Part shown: positions 27,261 to 35,594 of the stretch, in pieces
Position numbering within the stretch: position 1 is the stretch's first letter
Layout: each line of letters starts with the position of its first letter
Assembly (NCBI RefSeq): GCF_034351645.1
Contig: NZ_CP133782.1
Location: 2,175,001 to 2,239,000, forward strand
Origin: Pseudomonas sp. DC1.2
Lineage (GTDB): Bacteria > Pseudomonadota > Gammaproteobacteria > Pseudomonadales > Pseudomonadaceae
Direction of reading: 5' to 3'
DNA: 64,000 nt
The notes under the pieces: generated by a model
What the model saw: the letters and a program-made list of their open reading frames with translations, nothing else
What the model was told of the DNA's origin: nothing
Database searches by the model: none
Translations under genes and position numbers: made by a program

Positions 27261-27389
27261 TTAGGCAGCTTCGAGCTCGTCTTGTTCGTCCTCGGTCAGT
27301 TGCAGTTCTTCAATTTGCTCGGCAGTAGGGGCTTCCTGCTGTTCAAGGTCGATCACTTTGTTGGCGTTCCAGGCACTCATGTAACCCAT
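27261..27389 (-). CDS. Candidate RiPP precursor peptide, 42 residues
   Basis: Small gene immediately upstream of YcaO. It begins MGYMSAWNANK and ends ELQLTEDEQDELEAA. Residues 14-40 contain 12 Asp/Glu and no Lys/Arg, so the C-terminal two thirds are a strongly acidic, probably helical follower or recognition region; the N-terminal 11 residues hold all the aromatics, Ser5 and the Asn pair. No Cys. RBS AAGAGAG stands seven bases before ATG 27389; ATG 27380 is an alternative. A sigma-70-like promoter lies 53 bp upstream and a strong hairpin follows. The layout matches bottromycin precursors (44 residues, N-terminal core, no leader, acidic follower). Function as a precursor is inferred from context. 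Confidence 0.72.
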   Translation of the reverse strand: MGYMSAWNANKVIDLEQQEAPTAEQIEELQLTEDEQDELEAA

Positions 27390-27441
27390 GATTAAACTCT
27401 CTTGTTAGTAGTTGGATGTGCTGTTTCGAACACGGAACGAC

Positions 27442-27469
27442 TGTATAAGTCGGGCGTTGGCTTCGTCAA
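27442..27469 (-). promoter_or_regulatory. Sigma-70-like promoter of the YcaO operon
   Basis: On the minus strand TTGACG (complement of 27464-27469), a 16-bp spacer, and TATACA (complement of 27442-27447). Expected transcript start near 27435 gives a leader of about 45 nt before the peptide ATG. Confidence 0.55.
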
Positions 27470-27876
27470 AAATGACGGGAAGTTTCAAAGTCGTCATTCA
27501 GGGGGGGCTGAAATATGTACATATCAATCTTCAGGTTGACTACTTTGGCATGACGATATGAGCCGTTTTCAAAAGGTGATGTCGCGTTTCTTGTGGCCTG
27601 CGTCGAGCCATCAACGGTTGCCCGGTGACTGAAGTGTTTGGGTATGAAGCGAAAGTGTTAGAAACACTTACCGCCCCTCATGTTTTCCTCTCATGCAGCT
27701 GTGGGAGATTTCAGCGGCGTGCCCCGGGGCAATCGCAGTGTTTGAGCGTTTGGCACTTTTTCACGGCGCCTCCAATGACTTTTCCTATGGCGTTTGACGA
27801 CACTTCAAAGAACCGCGCCCCGGCAGCCAAACGCAAAAAGGCGCCCGCACAGACTGTGTGAAAACACACTGAGCCT

Positions 27877-28190
27877 GAATTTGCTGTCATCGATGGCGAC
27901 TAACTCACCGGCGATCAGACCGGCTGTGCGGCAAAACCGGACGAAGGCACGGTGCGTAGGCACAAAGGTGAGTTTGTTGTTTTTGCGAAAGTCAGCGATG
28001 GTTTTGAAGTCGGGCTTGAGCCGGTTGATCAACCCCATCACGTCGATGTTGCGCTGGCATTCAGCTTCGAGACGCCGCGATGAGCGAATCCGCGGGATAT
28101 AACCGTAGAGTTAGAGTTTTAGCTGATCGGCAGGATTATAAGAGGGGCGAGCGGTGCTTTTGGGCAGTGCTTTATCGAAGCCGGCCACAA
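27877..28190 (-). pseudogene. IS1182-like transposase N-terminal remnant
   Basis: Read leftwards, one frame gives VVAGFDKALPKSTARPSYNP, ADQLKL, an in-frame TAA (complement 28111-28113), then LYGYIPRIRSSRRLEAECQR, NIDVMGLINRLKPDFKTIAD, FRKNN and finally GELVAIDDSKF, where similarity stops. RPSYxPADLLKLYLYGY, SSRRLE.E.QRN, PDFKTIADFR and VAIDGSKF are successive IS1182-family transposase motifs. The stop replaces an expected Tyr. Everything after the DGSKF position is missing. No intact insertion sequence or clear target duplication was seen. Confidence 0.8.
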
Positions 28191-28193
28191 CGA

Positions 28194-28227
28194 AAAATGC
28201 TCCATATTTTTCAATACGGAGCATTTT
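28194..28227 (-). terminator. Intrinsic terminator downstream of nuoN
   Basis: AAAATGCTCC (28194-28203) and GGAGCATTTT (28218-28227), perfect 10-bp arms around a 14-nt AT loop, flanked by A/T tracts. It lies 84 bp beyond the nuoN stop and reads correctly for the leftward nuo transcript. Confidence 0.65.
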
Positions 28228-28239
28228 CTTTGAGCGCCT

Positions 28240-28270
28240 CGCAGATTACTGGGTTTTCACCCAATCTGCG
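28240..28270. repeat. Hairpin at the right island edge
   Basis: CGCAGAT (28240-28246) pairs with ATCTGCG (28264-28270), and TGGGT/ACCCA extend the stem across a TAC bulge. It abuts the sequence CGAAGGTGCCGTTT (28269-28282), half of the terminator seen complete at 23391-23414. Confidence 0.55.
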
Positions 28271-28310
28271 AAGGTGCCGTTTCTGTTTTCTACCGAGTGT
28301 CGCTGAACGA

Positions 28311-29774
28311 TTAACCCGCGAGCACGGCCTGCTGAACCAGGGTCAGCAACGGTTGTGGGTACAGCCCAATGAAGAACGCCAAAGCCGCGATGGCCAGTAG
28401 CATCACGCCGCCTGCTTTTTGCTCCCAGTGCAACTGTGCATCATGGCGACGCAGGTTCGGCTCGATCAGGTACAGGGTGACCATCACGCGCAGGTAGTAG
28501 AAGACGCCGATGGCGCTGCCCATTACCAGTGAACCGACCAGCCACCATTGGTGCGACTCGACACCGGTAGCAATGATGTAAAACTTGCCGATGAAGCCTG
28601 CGGTCAGCGGGATGCCGGCCAGGGACAGCATCATCACGGTCATGACAGCGGTCAGGTACGGACGGCGCCAGAACAGGCCACGGTATTCGTACAGGGCATC
28701 CGCGTCGCGCCCTTTATACGGCGACGACATCAGGGTGATCACACCGAAGGCGCCGAGGCTGGTGATCACGTAGGTGACCAGGTACACGCCGATGGCTTCC
28801 ATGGCCAGACCCTTGCTCGCCACCAGAGCAATCAACAGGTAACCGAAGTGCGCGATGGACGAGTAACCCAGCAGTCGCTTGAGGTTGCTCTGGGTCAGTG
28901 CCAACAGGTTGCCGAACAGGATCGAGGCGACCGCAATCACGCTTAGCACGGTGCTCAGCACACCACTGCTGGCAGCCGGCGAGATCTGGAACAAACGCAC
29001 CATGACCGCAAAGACCGCGACCTTGGACGCGGTGGCAAGGAACGCCGCCACTGGCGCCGGAGCCCCCTCGTAAACGTCCGGGGTCCAGAGGTGGAACGGC
29101 ACCAGCGACAGCTTGAACGCCAGACCGATCAGCATCATGCCCAGGCCCATTTGCGCCAGCGAGCTTGGCAGGCCGGTGGCCGCCAGGGCCTGGCCAATGC
29201 CGACGAAGCTCAGGGAGCCTGCGTCAGCGTAAAGCAGCGCCATACCGAACAACAGGAACGCAGAGCCGGCGGCCGACAGCACCATGTACTTGATGCCGGC
29301 TTCCAGCGAACGTTTGTTGAAGAAGGCGTAAGCCACCAGACCGTAGACCGGCACCGACAAGAGTTCCAGGCCGATGAACAAACCGGCCAGGTGCTGCGCG
29401 CTGACCAGAACCAGGCCACCGGCGGCGGCCATCAGAATCAGCAAGTACAGTTCTTCGCGGTTGCCAGGGTAACCCGTGCCGCCATCGCCAAGGTAGGCGT
29501 GGGCGAGGGTGACACAGGCGAGGGTGGCGACCAGGATCAGCGCCATGTACAGACAGGCGAAACTATCGATTTGCAGCAGTGGGGTCACGGCCAGAGGCGC
29601 GACTTTCAAGGCTGGCAGGATCGACAGCAATGCCAGGTTCAGGCCCGCCACGGAAATCAGGAAGGTCTGCGAGTGGTTGCGGCGCCAGGCGATGGCCAGC
29701 ATCACCACGATGATCGTGGCGGTGGTGATCAACAACGGCGCGAGCGCGATAAAGTGTTGAGTCGTGAATTCCAT
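28311..29774 (-). CDS. nuoN: NADH-quinone oxidoreductase subunit N
   Basis: Membrane antiporter-like subunit of complex I, one of three proton-pumping modules. 487 residues with about 14 helices; carries the Mrp-antiporter core ([20 protein letters not shown] with the key Lys, and [15 protein letters not shown]). Start ATG 29774 (MEFTTQHF) is preferred over ATG 29837, which lies inside nuoM. Last gene of the nuo operon, 7 bp after nuoM. Confidence 0.96.
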   Translation of the reverse strand: MEFTTQHFIALAPLLITTATIIVVMLAIAWRRNHSQTFLISVAGLNLALLSILPALKVAPLAVTPLLQIDSFACLYMALILVATLACVTLAHAYLGDGGTGYPGNREELYLLILMAAAGGLVLVSAQHLAGLFIGLELLSVPVYGLVAYAFFNKRSLEAGIKYMVLSAAGSAFLLFGMALLYADAGSLSFVGIGQALAATGLPSSLAQMGLGMMLIGLAFKLSLVPFHLWTPDVYEGAPAPVAAFLATASKVAVFAVMVRLFQISPAASSGVLSTVLSVIAVASILFGNLLALTQSNLKRLLGYSSIAHFGYLLIALVASKGLAMEAIGVYLVTYVITSLGAFGVITLMSSPYKGRDADALYEYRGLFWRRPYLTAVMTVMMLSLAGIPLTAGFIGKFYIIATGVESHQWWLVGSLVMGSAIGVFYYLRVMVTLYLIEPNLRRHDAQLHWEQKAGGVMLLAIAALAFFIGLYPQPLLTLVQQAVLAG

Positions 29775-29781
29775 AGCGCTC

Positions 29782-31314
29782 TTACCGGGCCGAAGCGAGT
29801 TGAGTGAAGGCGGTGCCGAGCCACTGCTGCACGCCATGCATCGTCGCGGCAGAAGTGTCGAGGAACGGTTGCGGGTACACGCCGATGTAAATCAGCAGCA
29901 TCGCAAGGCCGACCACCATGATCAGTTCACGCGCATCCATGCCATGCAACACCGCGTCCGATTTTGACGGCCCGAAGTACGCACGGTGAATCATGATCAG
30001 CGAGTAAACCGAACCGAACACCAGACCGGACGTGGCAATCGCAGTGATCCATGGCGCACTGGCGAAAGTGCCGATCAGGATCAGGAACTCTCCGACAAAG
30101 TTACCGGTCCCCGGCAAGCCCAGGGACGCGGCTGCAAAGAACAGGCTGATGGCCGGCAGGTAGGCGATCTTCGACCACAAGCCGCCCATTTCACGCATGT
30201 CGCGGGTGTGGGTGCGCTCGTACAGTTGACCACTGAGGATAAACAGTGCCGCCGCCGACACACCGTGCGCCAACATCTGGATTACCGCGCCTTGCAGCGC
30301 CAGTTGGCTGCCGGAGTAGATGCCGATCAGCACGAAACCCATGTGGGAAACGGATGAGAAGGCAATCAGACGCTTGATGTCGGTTTGGGCAAAGGCCAGG
30401 AATGCACCGTAGAAGATCCCGATCAGACCAAGGGTCATGGCGATCGGCGCAAACTCGGCCGAGGCATTCGGGAATAACGGCAGGGCAAAACGCAGCAGAC
30501 CGTAAGCCGCCGTCTTCAACAAGATACCGGCCAAGTCGACCGAACCGGCGGTCGGTGCCTGGGCGTGAGCGTCAGGCAACCAGGAGTGGAACGGTACAAC
30601 CGGCAGCTTCACCGCGAACGCGATGAAGAAGCCGAGCATCAGGATGTACTCGGTGGTGAGCGACATCTTGGTTTTCAGCAGGTCGGCGTAGTTGAAGGTA
30701 ATCACGCCAGTGCTGTTGAAGTTGACCAGTACCAGACCGAGGATCGCCACCAACATGATCAGGCCGGACGCCTGAGTGAAGATGAAGAACTTGGTCGCCG
30801 CGTAGATCCGGGTTTTCTTGCCGTCCGAAGAACTGTGACCCCAGAGCGCGATGAGGAAGTACATCGGCACCAGCATCATTTCCCAGAAGAAGAAGAACAT
30901 GAACAGGTCGAGGGCGAGGAACACGCCGACGACACCGCCCAGGATCCACATCAGGTTCAAGTGGAAGAAGCCAACATGCCGCTGGATCTCTTTCCACGAG
31001 CAGAGTACCGAGAGGATACCCAGCAGACCGGTCAGCAGGATCATCAACAGCGACAGACCATCGAGCGCCAGATGCACGCTGATGCCGAAGCGCTGGATCC
31101 AGATGTGCTTGAACTCAAGCGCCCAGGTCGGATCGGCGCCCGGCGCCGGAGCAAATGAATAGTTACCGTGGGCCCACAGCCAGAGGCCGAGCGCGAGTTC
31201 CAGGGTCATGGTCAACAGCGCAATCCAGCGAGGGAGGGTGGCGCCGAAGCGTTCACCCATCCAGCACAGCAGGCCGCCGATGAAGGGGATCAGGATTAGC
31301 CAAGGCAGAATCAT
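29782..31314 (-). CDS. nuoM: NADH-quinone oxidoreductase subunit M
   Basis: Second antiporter-like membrane subunit. 510 residues, about 14 helices. Conserved features: [16 protein letters not shown] with the essential Glu, [18 protein letters not shown], and [15 protein letters not shown] helix ([15 protein letters not shown]). Lies between nuoL and nuoN with short gaps. Confidence 0.97.
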   Translation of the reverse strand: MILPWLILIPFIGGLLCWMGERFGATLPRWIALLTMTLELALGLWLWAHGNYSFAPAPGADPTWALEFKHIWIQRFGISVHLALDGLSLLMILLTGLLGILSVLCSWKEIQRHVGFFHLNLMWILGGVVGVFLALDLFMFFFFWEMMLVPMYFLIALWGHSSSDGKKTRIYAATKFFIFTQASGLIMLVAILGLVLVNFNSTGVITFNYADLLKTKMSLTTEYILMLGFFIAFAVKLPVVPFHSWLPDAHAQAPTAGSVDLAGILLKTAAYGLLRFALPLFPNASAEFAPIAMTLGLIGIFYGAFLAFAQTDIKRLIAFSSVSHMGFVLIGIYSGSQLALQGAVIQMLAHGVSAAALFILSGQLYERTHTRDMREMGGLWSKIAYLPAISLFFAAASLGLPGTGNFVGEFLILIGTFASAPWITAIATSGLVFGSVYSLIMIHRAYFGPSKSDAVLHGMDARELIMVVGLAMLLIYIGVYPQPFLDTSAATMHGVQQWLGTAFTQLASAR

Positions 31315-31353
31315 GACGGGCTCGTTTCCTTTCGCAAGTTCGCAAGGTTCATA

Positions 31354-33207
31354 TCAGACCGCTACCAGCACGATGGCGCCGATAACCAGCACGGCACCAG
31401 CAGCCATCGAGGCGGCATACCAACGCAATTGACCGGTCTCGGTGCGGCTCAGGACGGTGTGACCGCCTTTGGCCATACGCGGAATCAGACCGATGGTCTG
31501 GTCGAGTGGGTCTTTGCGCAGTACATGGCTGATCGCAAGGTACGGCTTGACGAACAGTTTGTCGTAGATCCAGTCGAAGCCCCAGGCAGCGAACCACCAG
31601 GCTGACAGGAAGCGGCCAATACCGCTGTTAGCGATGGCGGTGACGAAACGCCGCTTGCCGAGGAACAGCAACGCGGCCAGCAGGATACCGGCCAGGGCGA
31701 TGGCGCCCGAGGCGATTTCCAGGCTGTGCTTGGCTTCGCCGCCGGCATGGCCGACGCTCTCTGGCAACACGCCGTGCAGCGGTGGAACGATCATCGCGCC
31801 GACAAAAGTCGACAGCACGATCAGCACCGACAGGGGCAGCCAATGAGCGATGCCGTGACCGGCGTGGGCTTCGGTCTTCGCTTCACCGTGGAACGCGATG
31901 AAGATCAGGCGGAAGGTGTACAGCGACGTCATGAACGCGCCGACCAGACCTGCATACAGCAGACCGTGGTTACCGCTGGCGAACGCTTCCCAGAGGATTT
32001 CGTCCTTGGAGTAGAAACCTGCGGTCACCAGTGGCAGGGCAGACAGTGCCGCACCGCCGACGATGAAACTGGTGTAGGCCAGTGGCAGCTTCTTCCACAG
32101 ACCGCCCATCTTGAAGATGTTCTGCTCGTGGTGGCACGCAACGATCACCGCACCAGAGGCAAGGAACAACAACGCTTTGAAGAAGGCGTGGGTCATCAGG
32201 TGGAAGATCGCGCCTTCCCAGGCACCTACGCCCAGCGCCAGGAACATGTAGCCGATCTGGCTCATGGTCGAGTAGGCGAGGATGCGTTTGATGTCGGTCT
32301 GGACCAGTGCGGCAAAACCGGCGAGTACCAGGGTTACACCGCCAACAATGCCGACCAGATGCAGGATGTCCGGCGCCAGGGCGAACAAACCGTGAGTACG
32401 GGCAATCAGGTAAACGCCGGCGGTCACCATGGTGGCGGCGTGGATCAGTGCCGACACCGGGGTAGGACCAGCCATCGCATCCGCCAGCCAGGTTTGCAGT
32501 GGCAGTTGCGCGGATTTACCGACAGCGCCGCCCAGCAGCATCAGGGTCGCCAGCACAATCCAGAAGTCGCCGACCTTGAAGTGCTCAGGCGCCTTGACCA
32601 GCAGTTCCTGGATGTTCAGCGTGCCCAGCTGTTGGAACAGGATGAACAGGCCGATGGCCATGAACACGTCACCGATACGGGTGACGATAAAGGCTTTGAG
32701 AGCGGCGTTACCGTTGTTGCGGTTGCTGTAGTAGAAACCGATCAACAGGTACGAGCACAGGCCCACGCCTTCCCAGCCGAAGTACAGGAACAACAGGTTA
32801 TCGCCCAGGATCAGGAACAGCATGCTGGCGATAAACAGGTTGGTGTACGCGAAGAAGCGCGAGTAACCGTCTTCACCGCGCATGTACCACGACGCGAACA
32901 GGTGGATCAGGAAGCCAACGCCTACCACGACACCGAGCATGGTGACCGACAGGCCATCCAGGTACAGCGCGAAGTTCGGCTTAAAGCCTTCCACCGCCAT
33001 CCACTGCCACAACACCTGGGTGTAGTGACCGCCTTCTGGCGGGGCGACGTTGAATTGCCAGATCACGTAAGCCGCGACAATGGCAGACAGGCCAATGGAA
33101 CCGACGCCAATCAGCGCCGAAAGGTTTTCCGAAAAGCGGCCGCGTGAGAACGACAGCAGCAGGAAACCTATAAGAGGGAATACGAACGTCAGATAGAGAA
33201 GATTCAT
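31354..33207 (-). CDS. nuoL: NADH-quinone oxidoreductase subunit L
   Basis: Distal pumping subunit with the long lateral helix at its C-terminus. 617 residues. Motifs: [56 protein letters not shown] and [14 protein letters not shown]. Start overlaps the nuoK stop by 4 bp. Length matches E. coli NuoL (613). Confidence 0.97.
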   Translation of the reverse strand: MNLLYLTFVFPLIGFLLLSFSRGRFSENLSALIGVGSIGLSAIVAAYVIWQFNVAPPEGGHYTQVLWQWMAVEGFKPNFALYLDGLSVTMLGVVVGVGFLIHLFASWYMRGEDGYSRFFAYTNLFIASMLFLILGDNLLFLYFGWEGVGLCSYLLIGFYYSNRNNGNAALKAFIVTRIGDVFMAIGLFILFQQLGTLNIQELLVKAPEHFKVGDFWIVLATLMLLGGAVGKSAQLPLQTWLADAMAGPTPVSALIHAATMVTAGVYLIARTHGLFALAPDILHLVGIVGGVTLVLAGFAALVQTDIKRILAYSTMSQIGYMFLALGVGAWEGAIFHLMTHAFFKALLFLASGAVIVACHHEQNIFKMGGLWKKLPLAYTSFIVGGAALSALPLVTAGFYSKDEILWEAFASGNHGLLYAGLVGAFMTSLYTFRLIFIAFHGEAKTEAHAGHGIAHWLPLSVLIVLSTFVGAMIVPPLHGVLPESVGHAGGEAKHSLEIASGAIALAGILLAALLFLGKRRFVTAIANSGIGRFLSAWWFAAWGFDWIYDKLFVKPYLAISHVLRKDPLDQTIGLIPRMAKGGHTVLSRTETGQLRWYAASMAAGAVLVIGAIVLVAV

Positions 33208-33512
33208 CCGCGCATCTCGCTGGCAGCGTCGATATCGAGAGTGTGGAAGCGGCGATACAGCTGCAACAGAATCGCCAGACCAATACTGGCCTCGGCGGCT
33301 GCCAGGCTGATCACCAGGATGAACATGATCTGTCCATCCGGCTGACCCCAGCGGCTACCGGCAACGATGAAGGCCAGTGCGCAGGCATTCATCATGATCT
33401 CCAGGCTCATCAGCACGAAGAGAATGTTGCGGCGCACCATCAGGCCGACCAGACCGAGGCAGAACAGGATGCCGGCAACGGCTAATCCATGTTCGAGAGG
33501 GATAGCAGGCAT
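33204..33512 (-). CDS. nuoK: NADH-quinone oxidoreductase subunit K
   Basis: Small three-helix membrane subunit contributing Glu residues to the central proton axis. 102 residues; [16 protein letters not shown] and [17 protein letters not shown] are the conserved Glu-bearing helices. Overlaps nuoL; 3 bp from nuoJ. Confidence 0.97.
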   Translation of the reverse strand: MPAIPLEHGLAVAGILFCLGLVGLMVRRNILFVLMSLEIMMNACALAFIVAGSRWGQPDGQIMFILVISLAAAEASIGLAILLQLYRRFHTLDIDAASEMRG

Positions 33513-33515
33513 GAC

Positions 33516-34016
33516 TTACTCCTTAGCCTCGTTACGGCCCAAGTGGAACGCCGTGACGGCTGCGGCGAGCAGCAACATCGAGGCGAGTTCGACCACCAGC
33601 AGGTAAGGACCGAACAGGCTAATGCCCACGGCCTTGGCGTCTACAGTGGTGTGACCCAGTGCAGCGCCGCTCGAATGACTGAACAGCACATACAGCAGTT
33701 CACCCAGCAGCAATGCACCGAGCACCACTGGACCGAGCCAGATGCCCGGTTTGAGCCAGACGCGCTCTTGCTGAACCGAGGCGGGGCCAAGGTTCAGCAT
33801 CATCACCACAAACACGAACAGCACCATGATGGCGCCAGCGTAAGCGATCACTTCCAGTACACCGGCAAACGGTGCGCCGAGGGCAAAGAACGTCATGGCC
33901 ACGGCGATCAGCGAAATGATCAGGTAGAGCAGGGCATGCACGGGGTTGGTGTTGGTGATCACGCGAAGCGTGGACACTACAGCGATACCCGATGCGAAAT
34001 AGAAAGCGAATTCCAT
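33516..34016 (-). CDS. nuoJ: NADH-quinone oxidoreductase subunit J
   Basis: Five-helix membrane subunit beside NuoA/NuoK. 166 residues starting MEFAFYFASG; NPVHALLYLIISLIAVAM and EVIAYAGAIMVLFVFVVMML are the family-defining helices. Within the operon, 9 bp after nuoI. Confidence 0.97.
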   Translation of the reverse strand: MEFAFYFASGIAVVSTLRVITNTNPVHALLYLIISLIAVAMTFFALGAPFAGVLEVIAYAGAIMVLFVFVVMMLNLGPASVQQERVWLKPGIWLGPVVLGALLLGELLYVLFSHSSGAALGHTTVDAKAVGISLFGPYLLVVELASMLLLAAAVTAFHLGRNEAKE

Positions 34017-34025
34017 CTTTCTTCC

Positions 34026-34574
34026 TTAAGGCAGCAAGCTCTTCACGTTGATCGGTTCGGCTTCATTTTGCGCGGCGCCTTTCGGCTTCCCGGCAATCGC
34101 CATACCTGCAACACGATAGAAGTTGTAATCAGGGTTTTTGCCGGGGCCGGAGATCAGCAGATCTTCTTTCTCGTAAACCAGGTCCTGACGTTTGAACTCG
34201 GCCATCTCGAAATCCGGTGTCAGCTGGATTGCGGTGGTCGGGCAGGCTTCCTCGCAGAGGCCACAGAAAATGCAGCGCGAGAAGTTGATGCGGAAGAACT
34301 CCGGATACCAGCGACCGTCGTCGGTTTCAGCTTTTTGCAGCGAGATGCAGCCGACCGGGCACGCGACGGCGCACAGGTTGCAAGCTACACAACGCTCTTC
34401 GCCGTCGGGGTCACGGGTGAGGACGATGCGGCCCCGGTAGCGCGGCGGCAGGTACACGGCTTCTTCCGGGTACTGCAACGTGTCGCGCTTGCGGAACGCG
34501 TGACCAAAAATCATCACCAGGCTGCGGAACTGGGTGTAGGTGCCGTGGATGATGTCAAAAATATACTTGAACAT
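34026..34574 (-). CDS. nuoI: NADH-quinone oxidoreductase subunit I
   Basis: Peripheral-arm ferredoxin-like subunit carrying clusters N6a and N6b. Two 4Fe-4S motifs: [15 protein letters not shown] and [15 protein letters not shown]. 182 residues. [16 protein letters not shown] is also conserved. Starts 12 bp after nuoH ends. Confidence 0.97.
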   Translation of the reverse strand: MFKYIFDIIHGTYTQFRSLVMIFGHAFRKRDTLQYPEEAVYLPPRYRGRIVLTRDPDGEERCVACNLCAVACPVGCISLQKAETDDGRWYPEFFRINFSRCIFCGLCEEACPTTAIQLTPDFEMAEFKRQDLVYEKEDLLISGPGKNPDYNFYRVAGMAIAGKPKGAAQNEAEPINVKSLLP

Positions 34575-34586
34575 GATTCTCTATCC

Positions 34587-35594
34587 TCACTGAGCCGCGA
34601 CGGCGGGCGTGTTGAGCAACACGATCGCAGCGGTCACCAGCATGTTGACGAGGGTCAGCGGCAGGCAGAACTTCCAGCTGAAGTCCATCACTTGGTCATA
34701 CCGTGGGCGCGGAATCGAGGCGCGCAGCAGGATGAAGATCATGATGAAGAACGCGGTTTTCAGTGCGAACCAGATGAACGGGATCTGCGGCAGAATGCCG
34801 AATGGACCGTGCCAGCCACCAAAGAACAAGGTCACCAGCAGCGCCGAAATCAACACGATGCCGATGTACTCACCGACGAAGAACATGCCCCATTTCATGC
34901 CGGCGTATTCAATGTGGTAACCGTCAGCCAGTTCCTGCTCCGCTTCCGGCTGGTCGAACGGGTGACGGTGAGTCACGGCGACGCCAGCGATGAAGAAGGT
35001 AAAGAAACCGAAGATCTGCGGAATGATGAACCACAGGTGCTGGGCCTGGTAGTCAACGATGTCGCGCATGTTGAACGAACCGACCTGGATCACGATGCCC
35101 ATCAACGACAGGCCCATGAACACTTCATACGACACGGTTTGTGCCGAGGCCCGCAAGCTGCCCAACAGGGCGAACTTGTTGTTACTCGACCAACCGGCGA
35201 ACAACACCGCGTAGACCGACAGACCGGCCATGGCGAAGAAGAACAGAATGCCGATGTTCAGGTCCGCTACACCCCAGGTCGGGGTGATCGGGATGATGGC
35301 GAAGGCAATCAGCAAGGCACTCATGGCCACGACCGGCGCCAAGGTGAAAATCACCTTGTCGGCGAACGGCGGGGTCCAGTCTTCCTTGAAGAACATCTTG
35401 ATCATGTCGGCGGCGATCTGAAACGCGCCGAACGGGCCGACGCGGTTCGGACCGTAACGGTCTTGCCAAAGGGCGAGCAACCGACGCTCGACCCAGCTCA
35501 GCAGCGCACCGCAAACCACCACGGCCAGCAGAATCACGATGGCCTTGACCACCGCGATGATCACGTCGATCACTTCAGGCGTGAACCAAGTCAT
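34587..35594 (-). CDS. nuoH: NADH-quinone oxidoreductase subunit H
   Basis: Membrane subunit forming much of the quinone-binding cavity. 335 residues, eight helices; [20 protein letters not shown] and [20 protein letters not shown] are the conserved quinone-site loops. Overlaps the nuoG stop by 4 bp. Confidence 0.97.
   Translation of the reverse strand: MTWFTPEVIDVIIAVVKAIVILLAVVVCGALLSWVERRLLALWQDRYGPNRVGPFGAFQIAADMIKMFFKEDWTPPFADKVIFTLAPVVAMSALLIAFAIIPITPTWGVADLNIGILFFFAMAGLSVYAVLFAGWSSNNKFALLGSLRASAQTVSYEVFMGLSLMGIVIQVGSFNMRDIVDYQAQHLWFIIPQIFGFFTFFIAGVAVTHRHPFDQPEAEQELADGYHIEYAGMKWGMFFVGEYIGIVLISALLVTLFFGGWHGPFGILPQIPFIWFALKTAFFIMIFILLRASIPRPRYDQVMDFSWKFCLPLTLVNMLVTAAIVLLNTPAVAAQ

Noticed and set aside
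27265..27389. Resemblance of MSAWNAN (residues 4-10 of the small peptide) to the microcin C heptapeptide MRTGNAN
   Set aside because: Microcin C needs MccB, an E1-like adenylating enzyme, and a peptide ending at Asn. Neither is present here; four matching positions in seven can be chance.
27470..27845. Possible coding frame at 27625-27861 upstream of the peptide operon
   Set aside because: Low-complexity translation without any recognisable motif, no RBS, and it runs into the transposon remnant. I see no supportable gene in 27470-27845.
28080..28400. Open frame overlapping the nuoN 3' end on the plus strand
   Set aside because: It spans the terminator hairpin and the transposase remnant, and is antisense to nuoN; no motif.
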